Origin: Halorubrum salinum
GTDB taxonomy: Archaea; Halobacteriota; Halobacteria; Halobacteriales; Haloferacaceae
Assembly: GCF_024494575.1 (NCBI RefSeq)
Contig: NZ_JANHDO010000006.1
Coordinates: forward strand, 1-64,000
Direction of reading: 5' to 3'
Length of the DNA stretch: 64,000 nucleotides
In this document: positions 17,229 through 26,462 of the stretch, piece by piece
Numbering within the stretch: the first letter of the stretch is position 1
Layout: every line of letters starts with the position of its first letter
Notes under the pieces: model-generated
What the model was told of the DNA's origin: nothing
The model's input: the letters and a program-made list of their open reading frames with translations, nothing else
Database searches by the model: none
Translations under genes and position numbers: made by a program

Positions 17229-19148
17229 TCACGCTCTCACTAGTGAATCGGATTGGGTGTTTGAAATTTCGAATCGGGCTCCACCGTCAGTGCCTTCGAT
17301 GATTTTAATTTCCCACCCGTGGGCCTCGACGATCCGTTTGACGATCGCGAGCCCGAACCCAGTCCCGTCTGGATTGGTCGTGTACCCGCTCTCAAAAACC
17401 TCATCGCGTTCGTCTGCCGGAATACCCGGTCCGGTATCTTCGACGTAAAACCCGCCATCGAGAGCGCCCACGCGAATCATGATCTCGTCGCCACCATGTT
17501 CGATTGCATTCCGATATAAATTTTCGAACACCTGGATGAGCCGACTTTGGTCTGCATCGATCTGGACGCTCGACTCGATTTTGAGTGAGGCAGGTTCTGT
17601 TGAGACGTTGTTCCAGGCCTGGTTAGCGACTGCACGAACCGCGACCAGCTGCGTCTCGCCGACGGCATCGCCCTCACGAGCCAGTGTCAACATATCTTCG
17701 ATGAGCCGGTCTATCCGATTCAGCGACCGATCGATGGGCTCGACGTGCTCTAGTTCGCCAGTCCTCTGGATGAGCTCTAACCGACCCTGGGCGACGCTCA
17801 AAGGGTTCCGGAGGTCGTGCGAGAGGATGTTAGCGAACTCCTCGAATCGGTCGCGTTCACGTCGAATAGTCGATTCGGCCTCGACACGCTGGAGGGCTGT
17901 CGTGACGTGTGTCACGAGCATCTCGGCGACCTCTTCATCGCGGTCGGAGAACGCCGCTGGTTCGTGTGCAACCGCCTGCACCACTCCGTACTTCCCGAGC
18001 GGGATGCTCAACAGCGCTCGTGGTTCAGCTTGGTCCACGTCTGGCTGTGACCTGTCGTCTTGGAGTGGAGACTGTGTTGCCGAGCGCGTATCAGTTAGGT
18101 CATCCAATCGGAGTACGTTACCCGACTGGAAGCTCCGCCCCACACAGCCGAGAGTTGCGGATACGGGCTGACACCCCTCGAGGGAGTGGTGGTCCGAACT
18201 GGCGGTTGGGACGAGCTGGTCGCCATCCGCGATCGCGACAAGGGCCACATCTGCTGGGAAAACGTCTACAACCCCGTTCGCAGTACGTTGATACACCTGC
18301 TCGCTGGAATCTGCGCCCGTAATTTTGGTTGCGACTGCGTGTAACTGAGTGACTTTCGAGGTGTGGGAGCGGAGCTGCTCCTCTGCGGCTTTTCGGTCCG
18401 AGATGTCCTGAATGACGCCCGTAAAAAGATGGTCATCGCCAACGACATATTCGCCAAAACTGACCTCCACAGGGAATTCATCTCCGTCGGCGTGCATACC
18501 GGCCAATTCGAGGGCATCCCAGTCGACAGTTTGGCGGCCGTCGGTGAGGTTGTGCGACAGCGTCTCCCGAAATCGAGGGGGCATCAGCATGGTAAGCGGC
18601 TTGCCCACAAGTTCGGTTGTGGAATAGCCGAAGAGGTCCTCAGTCGCATCGTTCGCGTACCGAATCGTACTCGTGTCATCAATTGAAATGACCGCGAACG
18701 ACGAGTTCTCTGTGAGCGCCCGGAAGCGGTTTTCCGAGAGTTCGAGCTGGTGTTCCCGTGCTTGTAGCCCCGTTGCATAGTAGCCGAGAAGCACGCCAGC
18801 GGCCATGAAGATGGCAGCGCGATTGAGATTCAACACGACCAGTTCGCCGGCTGGGAGCTGTTCCAGCGAAATAAGGAACAGAAACCAGACGTTGACGGCG
18901 ACGCCGACGATGGCCCCACCCAGCGACCACATCGAAAGCTGTCTGATACGGGTTGGTGGAACCGTTCTGGCGAGCCAGAGGCCACCGAGAATGAGTCCGA
19001 TGCTGACGACGAACGGGAGGATGACTTCGATGAAGTTGATAAGGTGGTCGTCAGGGTCCATAGCGGCTCGGGCAAGTGTGGTCAAAAGAAGTGCAACTCC
19101 GAGGAGTGCTACCGACCATTGATTTACCGCCCGAGACCAATCCCTCAT
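17229..19148 (-). CDS. Membrane sensor histidine kinase with PAS and GAF
   Basis: This 639-residue protein begins with about four transmembrane helices in residues 1-127 (for example LLGVALLLTTLARAA, VVSIGLILGGLWLA and AAIFMAAGVLLGYYA). PAS follows at about 140-250 and GAF at about 262-420. The HisKA motif LSHDLRNPLSVAQG has its histidine near 444. The ATPase domain shows FENLYRNAIEHGG, DTGPGIP and GTGFGLAIV. Its C-terminal half is very similar to the kinases at 30819, 41682 and 62013, so these are paralogues. No regulator is adjacent. The 288-base gap to the next gene holds no visible gene. Confidence 0.85.
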   Translation of the reverse strand: MRDWSRAVNQWSVALLGVALLLTTLARAAMDPDDHLINFIEVILPFVVSIGLILGGLWLARTVPPTRIRQLSMWSLGGAIVGVAVNVWFLFLISLEQLPAGELVVLNLNRAAIFMAAGVLLGYYATGLQAREHQLELSENRFRALTENSSFAVISIDDTSTIRYANDATEDLFGYSTTELVGKPLTMLMPPRFRETLSHNLTDGRQTVDWDALELAGMHADGDEFPVEVSFGEYVVGDDHLFTGVIQDISDRKAAEEQLRSHTSKVTQLHAVATKITGADSSEQVYQRTANGVVDVFPADVALVAIADGDQLVPTASSDHHSLEGCQPVSATLGCVGRSFQSGNVLRLDDLTDTRSATQSPLQDDRSQPDVDQAEPRALLSIPLGKYGVVQAVAHEPAAFSDRDEEVAEMLVTHVTTALQRVEAESTIRRERDRFEEFANILSHDLRNPLSVAQGRLELIQRTGELEHVEPIDRSLNRIDRLIEDMLTLAREGDAVGETQLVAVRAVANQAWNNVSTEPASLKIESSVQIDADQSRLIQVFENLYRNAIEHGGDEIMIRVGALDGGFYVEDTGPGIPADERDEVFESGYTTNPDGTGFGLAIVKRIVEAHGWEIKIIEGTDGGARFEISNTQSDSLVRA

Positions 19149-19436
19149 TCACAGGAGATAGCAGGTTCTAGGCTCATAATGTTCCTGATTGAGATATGCT
19201 GTGGCTGCCTGCTCGTCGTCGTCGGGTTTTGTTCTGCAAACTAGTTTGGAAGCTGTACGTCCGACCGCCGTCGATATCCCGAACATGATCCGGGGTTCCC
19301 GGGCTTACAACTCGTAGTTACCTCACCAACGCGTTTTTTTTATCAGCGACCAGCGTATCGTTCGCGTGTCGTATACGCTCTTTGACTCTTTTTAAAAATA
19401 CTCGATAGATGTGGCAAATTATTAGACTCGCAGAAA

Positions 19437-20188
19437 TTACTTGTCGCTCCCGGATTCCAAGTCGGTAGATTCAGACACAGCGATCAGCAACCTCCCATCG
19501 TCCATCGCAGTCACCATCTTGGATTCAATAAACGTCGTATTGTCTTCCCGAAGCCCTTTACTCCGACCGGTCCACTCTCCACCACTCCGGACGACAGGGA
19601 GTACATGTGTCCGGATGTGTTTCACTTCTTCTTCGGGGTGTAGTTCGGTCCAGTGTTTCCCCTCGATCTCCTCTGCAGTATACCCATATAATGAGGCATA
19701 GGTTTCGTCAGCCTCCTTGAAGTGTTCGTCTGCTCCAACAACACCGACTCCATCAAGCTCAGTCTCTGCTTCAGGGTCAAATTGACCATCTGATTCGATA
19801 GCGTGACTGACGCGGCGAATCAACATCGTGTACTGGTCGGTTCCAAAACCCTTTCGTAAATAGTCCGTAACCCCTGCTTGGATGATCTCTGCGGCTATAT
19901 CTGCGGTTTCCTCGCCAAAAAAAGGAGAACTGGCAGTTTGGGGCAAGATGAACGAACTGCACTGAGAAACTCGATGCCGTTCATTTGCGGCATATTGTAG
20001 TCGCTGATAATACAATCAAACGCAGACTCAGCGGAGGCGAGAAGTTCTAATGCCTTCTCGGGGTCGCGTTCAGCTGTAACTGAACAGTCGATACCGCTAG
20101 ATTCACGCTCTAAGTATGTTTTCACGAGCGCCCCTAATTCAGGATCGTCATCGACGTGAAGGATTGATAGACGATTGAGCTCTTCCAT
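19437..20188 (-). pseudogene. Receiver-PAS protein broken by a one-base frameshift
   Basis: The first frame (20188-19895) encodes a receiver with HVDDD and the phosphoacceptor D63 in CIISDYNMP, then runs off after PVLLF into a short false tail. The other frame continues exactly where a receiver should (FGEETADIAAEIIQAGVTDYLRKGFGTDQY), with a switch-region lysine, and then encodes a PAS domain ending at 19437. The switch falls in a run of seven T (minus-strand reading; A run at 19917-19923); one more T would restore a single 250-residue frame. The restored protein would match the receiver-PAS protein at 28711. It could be a real mutation, phase variation or a sequencing error. Confidence 0.75.
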
Positions 20189-20297
20189 TATTCTTGAGAA
20201 GGATATTGACGGTTATGAATATGGCGGCAGGAGTGTTTGTCGCGCATGATTTTTGCTTACAATACAAAACCGCAGAAGTAACTGGACCGGACGCGAC

Positions 20298-21899
20298 TCA
20301 GGACCCACTCCCGGAAACTGTCCGGTCGTCTCCACCCGTATTGCCCGTGCTGTCGACTGCGGTCACGACGATCCGGTATTCGTCGACGCGGTCGCCACCG
20401 GCTGCGGTGAGTCGCTCAGCCGCGCTGTCGGACCCGCCACCCACGCTCGCTGTTACCGAATCGATGACTGTTCCTGTGTCCGGGTCCCGAAGTGCAAACT
20501 CGATGCGATCGAGGTCGTCGTCTGGGTCGATCGCGTCGACGCTTACCTGGAAGCGATCCTGTGCGCCCGCCGTGTTCGCGTCGACGTTCGTGATCGTCAC
20601 CGTTGGAGCCGTCCCGTTTCCGCTGCCGTTACTTCCGGACCCATCGATATCCATCACGCGAACTGAGAAGGTGACTTCCTGTCGTGGTTGTCCCCCGCCG
20701 CCGAAGGCAAGCGTCGCGGTCACGTCTTGGCTCTCGTCGACAGTTTCGGGAGCCTCGTACACGAAGGTTGCCTGACCGCCGGTGCCGGTGGTGGCGTCAA
20801 CGGGGCGAAGACTGCCATCACCGTCCACGCTTCCAGTGACCGTGACCCCGCTGACGGGGTTATCGAAGCGATCGCGAGCTTGGACGACGAGTTTCTGACT
20901 CCCGGTTTCGGGGATCGCAGTCGCGTTCCCTGCGATGTCGGTGAGATACGTCGCGGGGGGTTCGGGAACCCCGCCGGCAACAGCGACGGCAGCAAGCTGG
21001 AGTTCGTACGTCGCGCCCGGCTCGAGCGTGAGTGTGAGCCGGCCACACGGCGCCGGCGGTGCCTGTGTGCAGTCGATGCTCGTCACGTACCGATCGTTGT
21101 CCGGGTCGCCGGCCGGATCGAGTTCCGCGGCGAGGAGGTCCTCCCACTCGTCTTCGGTGAGTTCCGTCGGAATCGTTATGCGCATCGGGTCGCCGTCGGC
21201 TCGAACGGTTACCGTGCGGGCCGGCGCACTCGTCGGTTCGATCCCAATCGAGAGGCGGTCCGTTCGGGACGTGGTGCGTTCTCCACGAAGCGTCGTCAGC
21301 GTGAGGCGGCGACCATCGACGAGATCTTGCTCGGTGACTGCCAGTCGAGCGTCCTCGAAGCGGTTGTACACGACCCACGGTTCGACGACCGTGTCCGGGG
21401 CGTTGGCGTACTCGTTGTAGCTCGGCGCGTACACGACCGCCCGCGTCTCAAACGACGTCCCCGACCCGTCCCAGTAGTCGGCCGTCTCACCCGTCGCGCG
21501 GGCGTTGTCGATCTCGATGGTCGCGGTGTCGGTCGTCCGGACGGTCCCGCTGGCAGGCGGCGGATTGATGAAGAACATTCGCGGCGGGTAGCGGAGCCCG
21601 GCGCTGACCGACGCCGTTTCATCGGACCCCGTCGCCGCGACCCCCTCGATGACCGTGGCGAGGTCGGCCATCTCGTCTTGAGCCTGCTCGTTGTGCTGGA
21701 ATTCGAGCTGTTCGTTGAGTGCGGGCACCGCCGTCGTCTGGAGGATGGCCAGCAACGCGAGCACTAAAGCGAACATCAGGATTGCGCCGATAACCGGTGA
21801 GACGGCACGGTCGGCAGCCCGGAGTGTCCGACGGTCGGTGCGACAATTCGTAGACCGTGGTGGCTGCGAGCGCCGAGGTGAAGTGGATGAGTCAGACAT
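20298..21899 (-). CDS. Large pilin-like surface protein with Ig-like domains
   Basis: This 533-residue protein carries the archaeal type IV pilin signal at about residues 28-60: a charged segment, AVSPVIGAILM, then a hydrophobic helix (FALVLALLAILQTTAVPAL). A following stretch, YPPRMFFINPPPASG, recalls a haloarchaeal pilin-associated family. Most pilins are 120-200 residues, so this is unusually long. Residues about 320-420 look like a Big_1-type Ig fold (LVVQARDRFDNPVSGVTVTG). The last 110 residues resemble another Ig-like or cadherin-like strand repeat with a Gly/Ser-rich linker (GSGSNGSGNG). It starts two bases after pilC stops, so it is the third gene of the operon. It is probably a pilus tip or adhesin. 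Confidence 0.75.
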   Translation of the reverse strand: MSDSSTSPRRSQPPRSTNCRTDRRTLRAADRAVSPVIGAILMFALVLALLAILQTTAVPALNEQLEFQHNEQAQDEMADLATVIEGVAATGSDETASVSAGLRYPPRMFFINPPPASGTVRTTDTATIEIDNARATGETADYWDGSGTSFETRAVVYAPSYNEYANAPDTVVEPWVVYNRFEDARLAVTEQDLVDGRRLTLTTLRGERTTSRTDRLSIGIEPTSAPARTVTVRADGDPMRITIPTELTEDEWEDLLAAELDPAGDPDNDRYVTSIDCTQAPPAPCGRLTLTLEPGATYELQLAAVAVAGGVPEPPATYLTDIAGNATAIPETGSQKLVVQARDRFDNPVSGVTVTGSVDGDGSLRPVDATTGTGGQATFVYEAPETVDESQDVTATLAFGGGGQPRQEVTFSVRVMDIDGSGSNGSGNGTAPTVTITNVDANTAGAQDRFQVSVDAIDPDDDLDRIEFALRDPDTGTVIDSVTASVGGGSDSAAERLTAAGGDRVDEYRIVVTAVDSTGNTGGDDRTVSGSGS

Positions 21900-21901
21900 G
21901 G

Positions 21902-24130
21902 TTACACCAGGAGGAAGAACACCACGATCGTGAGCAGGACAAGTGCCAATCCGTATTTTAGCCCGCTAAGAGCGTCATTTTCGGCGAGTTTCCCCGCGAT
22001 GAGCCCGCTCCCGAAGCCCTGGATCAGTGCCGAATGCAGGAACAACAGTCGATAGGTCTCGACCGGAATTGCCCCCAGCGACACCGCTCCCTGCCCGCCA
22101 CTGCCCTCGGAGCTGGCTGCGATCTCGGCGATCGGCGCGAGGTAACTCGCACTCACCATGACGATGACCAGCAGGTAGACGAGAAACCCGACGACGACGA
22201 TGGCGACGTACGAGCCGACTTCACGGCGGCGGGCCCGGGCCAACTTCTCTCGGGATCGCGTATCGGTGGCCGCGATCTCAACCAGGCCGGCGATATCGCC
22301 GCTCGACCGACTCCCCTCGGCAATCAGCGTCATCGTCCGGCTCAGCTGTGGCACGTTCAGTCGGTCGGCGAAATCCAGGAGTGCCCGTGTCAGATCGTGG
22401 TTCCAGGCGATGTCGTTTCGAACCTTCTCGAGTTCGGTGGCGAGCGTCCCGCTGGCCCACCGTGTCACCAACTCGAAGGCGTCGACGATGTCGACGCCCA
22501 TCTGGTTCGCACTCGCAAGGATGTTCAACACATCGGGGAACCGCTCGGTGATTGTCTGTGTTCGGCGGCGTTCGCGCTCGTGGAGTACCATCACCGGTGC
22601 CGTCGTTGCGATCAGCGGTCCGACGACGAGCCCGACCGTCGTCCGAAGCGGCGTGGCGAGGAATCCCGAGACACTGGGTGACACAATTCCCGTCCAGATG
22701 GCGACCCCCACGACTGCGCCACCGAGCGGGATCGTGATCCCAAGCGAGAGCGAGGGTCGCCGCCGGATCGCCCGGAAGGGATCGGCCAGAAACGCCCGGA
22801 AGGGATCGGCCAGAAACGCCCGGAGTCCGGTCTCCCGTTTCGTCCGCTGGTAGGCCGGGAAGCGGGGATCGTCCGCGACTTGCTCGGTGGCAATCATCCG
22901 CTCGTCCTCGATCGATAGGTTCGCAGTCGGTTCCTCGTAGGGGCGCGAGAGCAGGTCGACGACGAGTAGGAAGCCGCCCATCGCCAGCGGGAAGACGAGA
23001 TACACGAGCGCGGCGATGATGTCGACGGTGTCGGCGCCGAGAAAGCTCACGACCATCAACACGACGATGAGAAACAGCGGTGCGGCGACGAACCCGATGA
23101 CGAACACCTCGCTCAGCCCGCCGAGCGTGTCGATGAACGACTCCTGTTCTTCGAGTGCGCTGTCGAGGTATTCCTCGGCTTCCTCCTCGAGGAACGTCTC
23201 GAGATCACCGCCGGATTCGAGCACCCCGAGGAGGTCGTCGAGGAACCGCCGCAGGTCGTCGCTCGGCGTCAGCTGTCGGAGGTTACTGAGCGCCTGCAAG
23301 AGGTCGTTGCCGAACAGGTCGATTTCTCGGACAACGACATCGAACTCGTTGGCAACCTCGCCGTACACTTGGTCGTTGTCGCCGAGCCGTCGACAGATCT
23401 CGTCAAAGGTCATCCCACCGCTGGAGAGGGCGTACATAAACGTGATCGCATACGGCAGGTTCAGCGAGATACTTCGCCGGCGAGCGGCGACGACGCTCCG
23501 TGGATAGTAGTAGTTGCGTCCCGCCCAGACAACTCCGGCGGTGGTGAGGGAAAACAACAATGGCACGAGGAGCGCGGCACCAATCAGCGGGTTGGCAACA
23601 ACAACGCCCCGAAGCGGTCCTGTGGCACCCAAGAGTGGTTCGAGGACGTCGAGTCCCGTTGTCAGCGCGATCCCTGCCACGAGGGCGTTAGCGACGATCC
23701 CTGCGACGAACCCAGCGACCACCGCAGCTTTGATGCTATCTGTCAGGTACTCGTCGTAGGTGTCCCTGACACGCGCCTGTTTGAGGCGTCGCTGGAGGCC
23801 TCGATAGCGGGTGGGCCGGGCTTTGAAAAACGCCCTGACGTATCCGTAGGCCTCACGGAGCGTCGCCTGTTCAGCCTCGCCGAGCTCGCGCTCTTCGGTG
23901 AGTGGGTCGCTGATCGCTTCTTCCGGCTCCGGTTCTGGTTCGGACTCTGCAGTGTCATCTGTCTCCTCTTGGGCGGTGTCGGTCGCGGGTTTGGCGGCGT
24001 CGTGGCTTCCGTCGTCGAAGGCATCGTCGATAACGGCTTCAGCGGTCGCCTCGTCGAGTCCAGGCTCACGGAAGGCTGGGTCGGTGGCCTCGGGCGAGGA
24101 GTCAGTCTCCGAACGGTCGTGTCCGGTCAC
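21902..24130 (-). CDS. pilC: PilC/TadC-like pilus membrane platform protein
   Basis: This 742-residue integral membrane protein has two type II secretion F (T2SSF) domains. The first centres on the helical segment ALSSGGMTFDEICRRLGD at about residue 235 and the second on SANQMGVDIVDAFELVTRW at about 545. Each is followed by hydrophobic helices (for example FVIGFVAAPLFLIVVLMVV and YVAIVVVGFLVYLLVIVMV). An acidic N-terminus of about 110 residues is cytoplasmic. Between the two halves is a tandem 24-bp duplication that repeats FRAFLADP. The gene lies three bases after pilB, and the pilin gene follows after two bases, so it is an operon for archaeal type IV pilus assembly. Confidence 0.88.
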   Translation of the reverse strand: MTGHDRSETDSSPEATDPAFREPGLDEATAEAVIDDAFDDGSHDAAKPATDTAQEETDDTAESEPEPEPEEAISDPLTEERELGEAEQATLREAYGYVRAFFKARPTRYRGLQRRLKQARVRDTYDEYLTDSIKAAVVAGFVAGIVANALVAGIALTTGLDVLEPLLGATGPLRGVVVANPLIGAALLVPLLFSLTTAGVVWAGRNYYYPRSVVAARRRSISLNLPYAITFMYALSSGGMTFDEICRRLGDNDQVYGEVANEFDVVVREIDLFGNDLLQALSNLRQLTPSDDLRRFLDDLLGVLESGGDLETFLEEEAEEYLDSALEEQESFIDTLGGLSEVFVIGFVAAPLFLIVVLMVVSFLGADTVDIIAALVYLVFPLAMGGFLLVVDLLSRPYEEPTANLSIEDERMIATEQVADDPRFPAYQRTKRETGLRAFLADPFRAFLADPFRAIRRRPSLSLGITIPLGGAVVGVAIWTGIVSPSVSGFLATPLRTTVGLVVGPLIATTAPVMVLHERERRRTQTITERFPDVLNILASANQMGVDIVDAFELVTRWASGTLATELEKVRNDIAWNHDLTRALLDFADRLNVPQLSRTMTLIAEGSRSSGDIAGLVEIAATDTRSREKLARARRREVGSYVAIVVVGFLVYLLVIVMVSASYLAPIAEIAASSEGSGGQGAVSLGAIPVETYRLLFLHSALIQGFGSGLIAGKLAENDALSGLKYGLALVLLTIVVFFLLV
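22771..22818. repeat. 24-bp tandem duplication inside pilC
   Basis: Two perfect 24-bp units (22771-22794 and 22795-22818) are followed by six bases of a third. The unit is in frame and duplicates an eight-residue FRAFLADP segment in the loop between the two membrane domains. Because it is a multiple of three it keeps the gene open, and the unit number could vary by slippage. Confidence 0.9.
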
Positions 24131-24133
24131 GGC

Positions 24134-25966
24134 TCAATCGTCGTCCTCCATAACCGCGATATCGTCAGGATCGAGTTCCCCAGCCCGCACCTCGTCAAGA
24201 ATATACTGTCGATCTCGAATGAATCCCTGTATCACCTGGGCGACGTCCTCGTAGGCGGTGATCTCCTCTGTGAGAAGATAGTCGAGTACCTCTTCGCGTC
24301 GGTCCAGCGCGGTTTCGATTCGCCCCGGCGTCCAGCCCCGCTCGTCGGCAATCTGCCCGAGGACGTTCGAGCTGTTCTCCTGGCTGAACGTGTCCGTGCT
24401 CGGGTCTCGACGGAACACGTCGTGTGTTTTGACGCTGGTCGGGTCGTCGGGATCACGGGCTAACTCAACGAGTCCCCGGTTCCGTCGGACGCGCGTCCCG
24501 TCTTGGGTCGTCTGTTGCTGGATCGAGACGATATCGAGATTGCTCAGCATCTGTGCCGGGACGTTCAACGGTTCGTTCTCCAGTCGGCTCAACAGCCCTT
24601 GGACCGAGTCAGCGTGGAATGTGGTGTAGGCTGTGTGCCCGGTCGCAATCGACTGGAAGAACGTGAGTGCAACTTCGGGTTCCGTGCGGATTTCACCGAC
24701 GACGAGGTATTCGGGACGCTGGCGCAGCGCCGATTGCAGGAGATCGAACATCCCGACCGAGCCGCGGCCGCCGGCCGTCACGCCTTCGCGAGTCACGTTC
24801 TGGATCCAGTTGTCGTGCGGGAGCGTGATCTCGGGGGTGTCCTCGATGGAGACGACCTTGCTCTCCGGCGGGACGAACATCGAGACTGCGTTGAGACTCG
24901 TCGTCTTGCCCGATCCGGTGCCGCCAGCGAACAACAGCGAGGCGTTGTTTTCGACGGCGACCCAGAGATACGCCATCTGTTCGAGCGAGAACGTCCCCCA
25001 GTTGATGAGGTCGATAGGCGTGAACGGCACCTCCGCGAACTTCCGCACCGTGAAGTTCGATCCCTTTGTCGTGACTTCCCCGCCGAGCGTTAACTGCACG
25101 CGGGATCCGTCTGGGAGCGACGCGTCGACGAGCGGGTCGGCGACTGAGAGGTGTTTGCCAGCCCGCTGGGCTAGTCGGACGACGTACGCACTCAGGCGCT
25201 CTTCGCTGAAGGTGAGGTTCGTCCGCAGGTCGCGGTAGCCGTGATGGTAGACGAACACCGGCATCCCCGTGCCGTCACAGGAGATGTCCTCGATGTGGCG
25301 ATCGCGCATAATCGGGTCGATCTTGCCGTAGTTCACGAAGTCGCGTCGCAGATAGTAGAGCAACTGCTGGAGAGAGCCGTCCGCGATCGTCGCGGCGTGC
25401 TCCTCCATCACGCGGGGCACCTCCGCGTCAAAGACGGCTGCGCGATCGCTGGTGTCCTCGAACTCCTTGTACATCAGATCGCTTCGGAGGGCCCGGATGA
25501 GATCCTCGCGGACGTACTCCTCGAACTCGTCGAGGTCGGGTTCGATCACATGGTAGCGGTTCGTGTTGGTGTCCTCGTCGTAGAGAATCGTGGCGTACGC
25601 AAACGGTCGGTTCACCCAGTACCGCTCGACCTCCTCGTACTCGTCGAGATAGCTAAAATCGAAAAATTCCTGATCGATGAATTCCTCGGATGGGCGCCCC
25701 GGATAGGCGTCCTCGGCAAGCTGCTCAAACGAGGTTTTGACCGCCTCAAGAATCGCATCGCGAATCTCCCCTTTCGAGTCGGGTTCGGTCGGGGCGATTG
25801 CTGACGACTGTTCGGTCGCGTCGTCCGCCTCAACTGGCTCGACACTACTCTCCTGAGCAGTCGCCGTCTTCGGGTCAGTCGAGAGCGAGGTAGTTTCGTC
25901 GTCGGCATCAGGGACGATGGACTCCATTGCCTCGCCTTGATGTCCCGGATCCTGACTGTCACGCAT
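24134..25966 (-). CDS. pilB: PilB/TadA-like pilus assembly ATPase
   Basis: This 610-residue hexameric secretion ATPase of the VirB11/GspE class energises pilus assembly from the cytoplasm. The Walker A motif AGGTGSGKTTS lies near residues 346-355 and the Walker B-type motif EYLVVGEIRTEPE near 420. The His-box TTFHADS follows, then FQSIATGHTAYT. The acidic N-terminal 130 residues are variable, as in haloarchaeal PilB paralogues. An in-frame ATG at 25927 is an alternative start. It is the first gene of a minus-strand trio, with pilC three bases downstream. The prepilin peptidase is not in this window. Confidence 0.9.
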   Translation of the reverse strand: MRDSQDPGHQGEAMESIVPDADDETTSLSTDPKTATAQESSVEPVEADDATEQSSAIAPTEPDSKGEIRDAILEAVKTSFEQLAEDAYPGRPSEEFIDQEFFDFSYLDEYEEVERYWVNRPFAYATILYDEDTNTNRYHVIEPDLDEFEEYVREDLIRALRSDLMYKEFEDTSDRAAVFDAEVPRVMEEHAATIADGSLQQLLYYLRRDFVNYGKIDPIMRDRHIEDISCDGTGMPVFVYHHGYRDLRTNLTFSEERLSAYVVRLAQRAGKHLSVADPLVDASLPDGSRVQLTLGGEVTTKGSNFTVRKFAEVPFTPIDLINWGTFSLEQMAYLWVAVENNASLLFAGGTGSGKTTSLNAVSMFVPPESKVVSIEDTPEITLPHDNWIQNVTREGVTAGGRGSVGMFDLLQSALRQRPEYLVVGEIRTEPEVALTFFQSIATGHTAYTTFHADSVQGLLSRLENEPLNVPAQMLSNLDIVSIQQQTTQDGTRVRRNRGLVELARDPDDPTSVKTHDVFRRDPSTDTFSQENSSNVLGQIADERGWTPGRIETALDRREEVLDYLLTEEITAYEDVAQVIQGFIRDRQYILDEVRAGELDPDDIAVMEDDD

Positions 25967-26462
25967 CGGATAGTTATTGGGGTTAATACTGCCGTTGGTA
26001 AAGTAGCTTGGTCCGTGTCTCGTCAGATTGGGTCCTAGATGAGCTAAGAGATCCGCCAGCTCCTGTTTTGTCAGGGGTATGTCTCCTAGTACTGGCTAGA
26101 ATCACTGCTGAGACCCCCGAGCTGGTGTCAATTTATCGACAGACAAGGCGGATACCCCGAGGCTTGACCCTGAGACGGTTTACCGGGACATGTGTTCTGG
26201 AAGCTTGCTTTTCGGTTTAAAATTGCTTGAGACGTACTAGATCGCGCTTAGAGTACTGGTCGTCTCGTGATGCGATTGAACGTAGCCCATCCCTGTTCAA
26301 ATCTGTTATCGTCGCCCGCTGTTGTACACTCAGTGGCGATAGCAGCCACTGGTTATCGCCGCCGACGCGGAAGCCGACGTACTCTATCAGTACATACAAC
26401 CTGAGTTATCACATATAATATCTTGAACTTAACGTTCATATGTATGTCTTATTATTTGACGT
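25967..26462. other. Divergent intergenic region with alternative hairpins
   Basis: The 496 bases separate the pil operon from the plus-strand transducer. Near 26331-26360 two mutually exclusive stems are possible: CAGTGG with CCACTG, or GGCGATA with TATCGCC. A short frame at 26008-26220 gives no recognisable protein. A TATA box for the transducer lies at 26413. Otherwise I see no gene. Confidence 0.45.
26413..26420 (+). promoter_or_regulatory. TATA box for the methyl-accepting transducer
   Basis: ATATAATA lies about 50 bases before the ATG at 26463. It is followed by an imperfect dyad, TGAAC and GTTCA with a five-base spacer (about 26424-26440), close to the expected transcription start. 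The dyad may be a regulator site or chance. Confidence 0.45.

Noticed and set aside
20688-21767. 359-codon plus-strand frame opposite the pilin gene
   Set aside because: Arginine-rich, no domain pattern; a shadow of the GC-rich pilin gene, which has a clear signal and operon context.
23369-24463. 364-codon plus-strand frame across pilC and pilB
   Set aside because: Spans the junction of two solid minus-strand genes and lacks any motif.
26008-26220. 70-codon frame between pilB and the transducer
   Set aside because: Starts with a non-ATG codon, no motif, in a region that looks purely regulatory.
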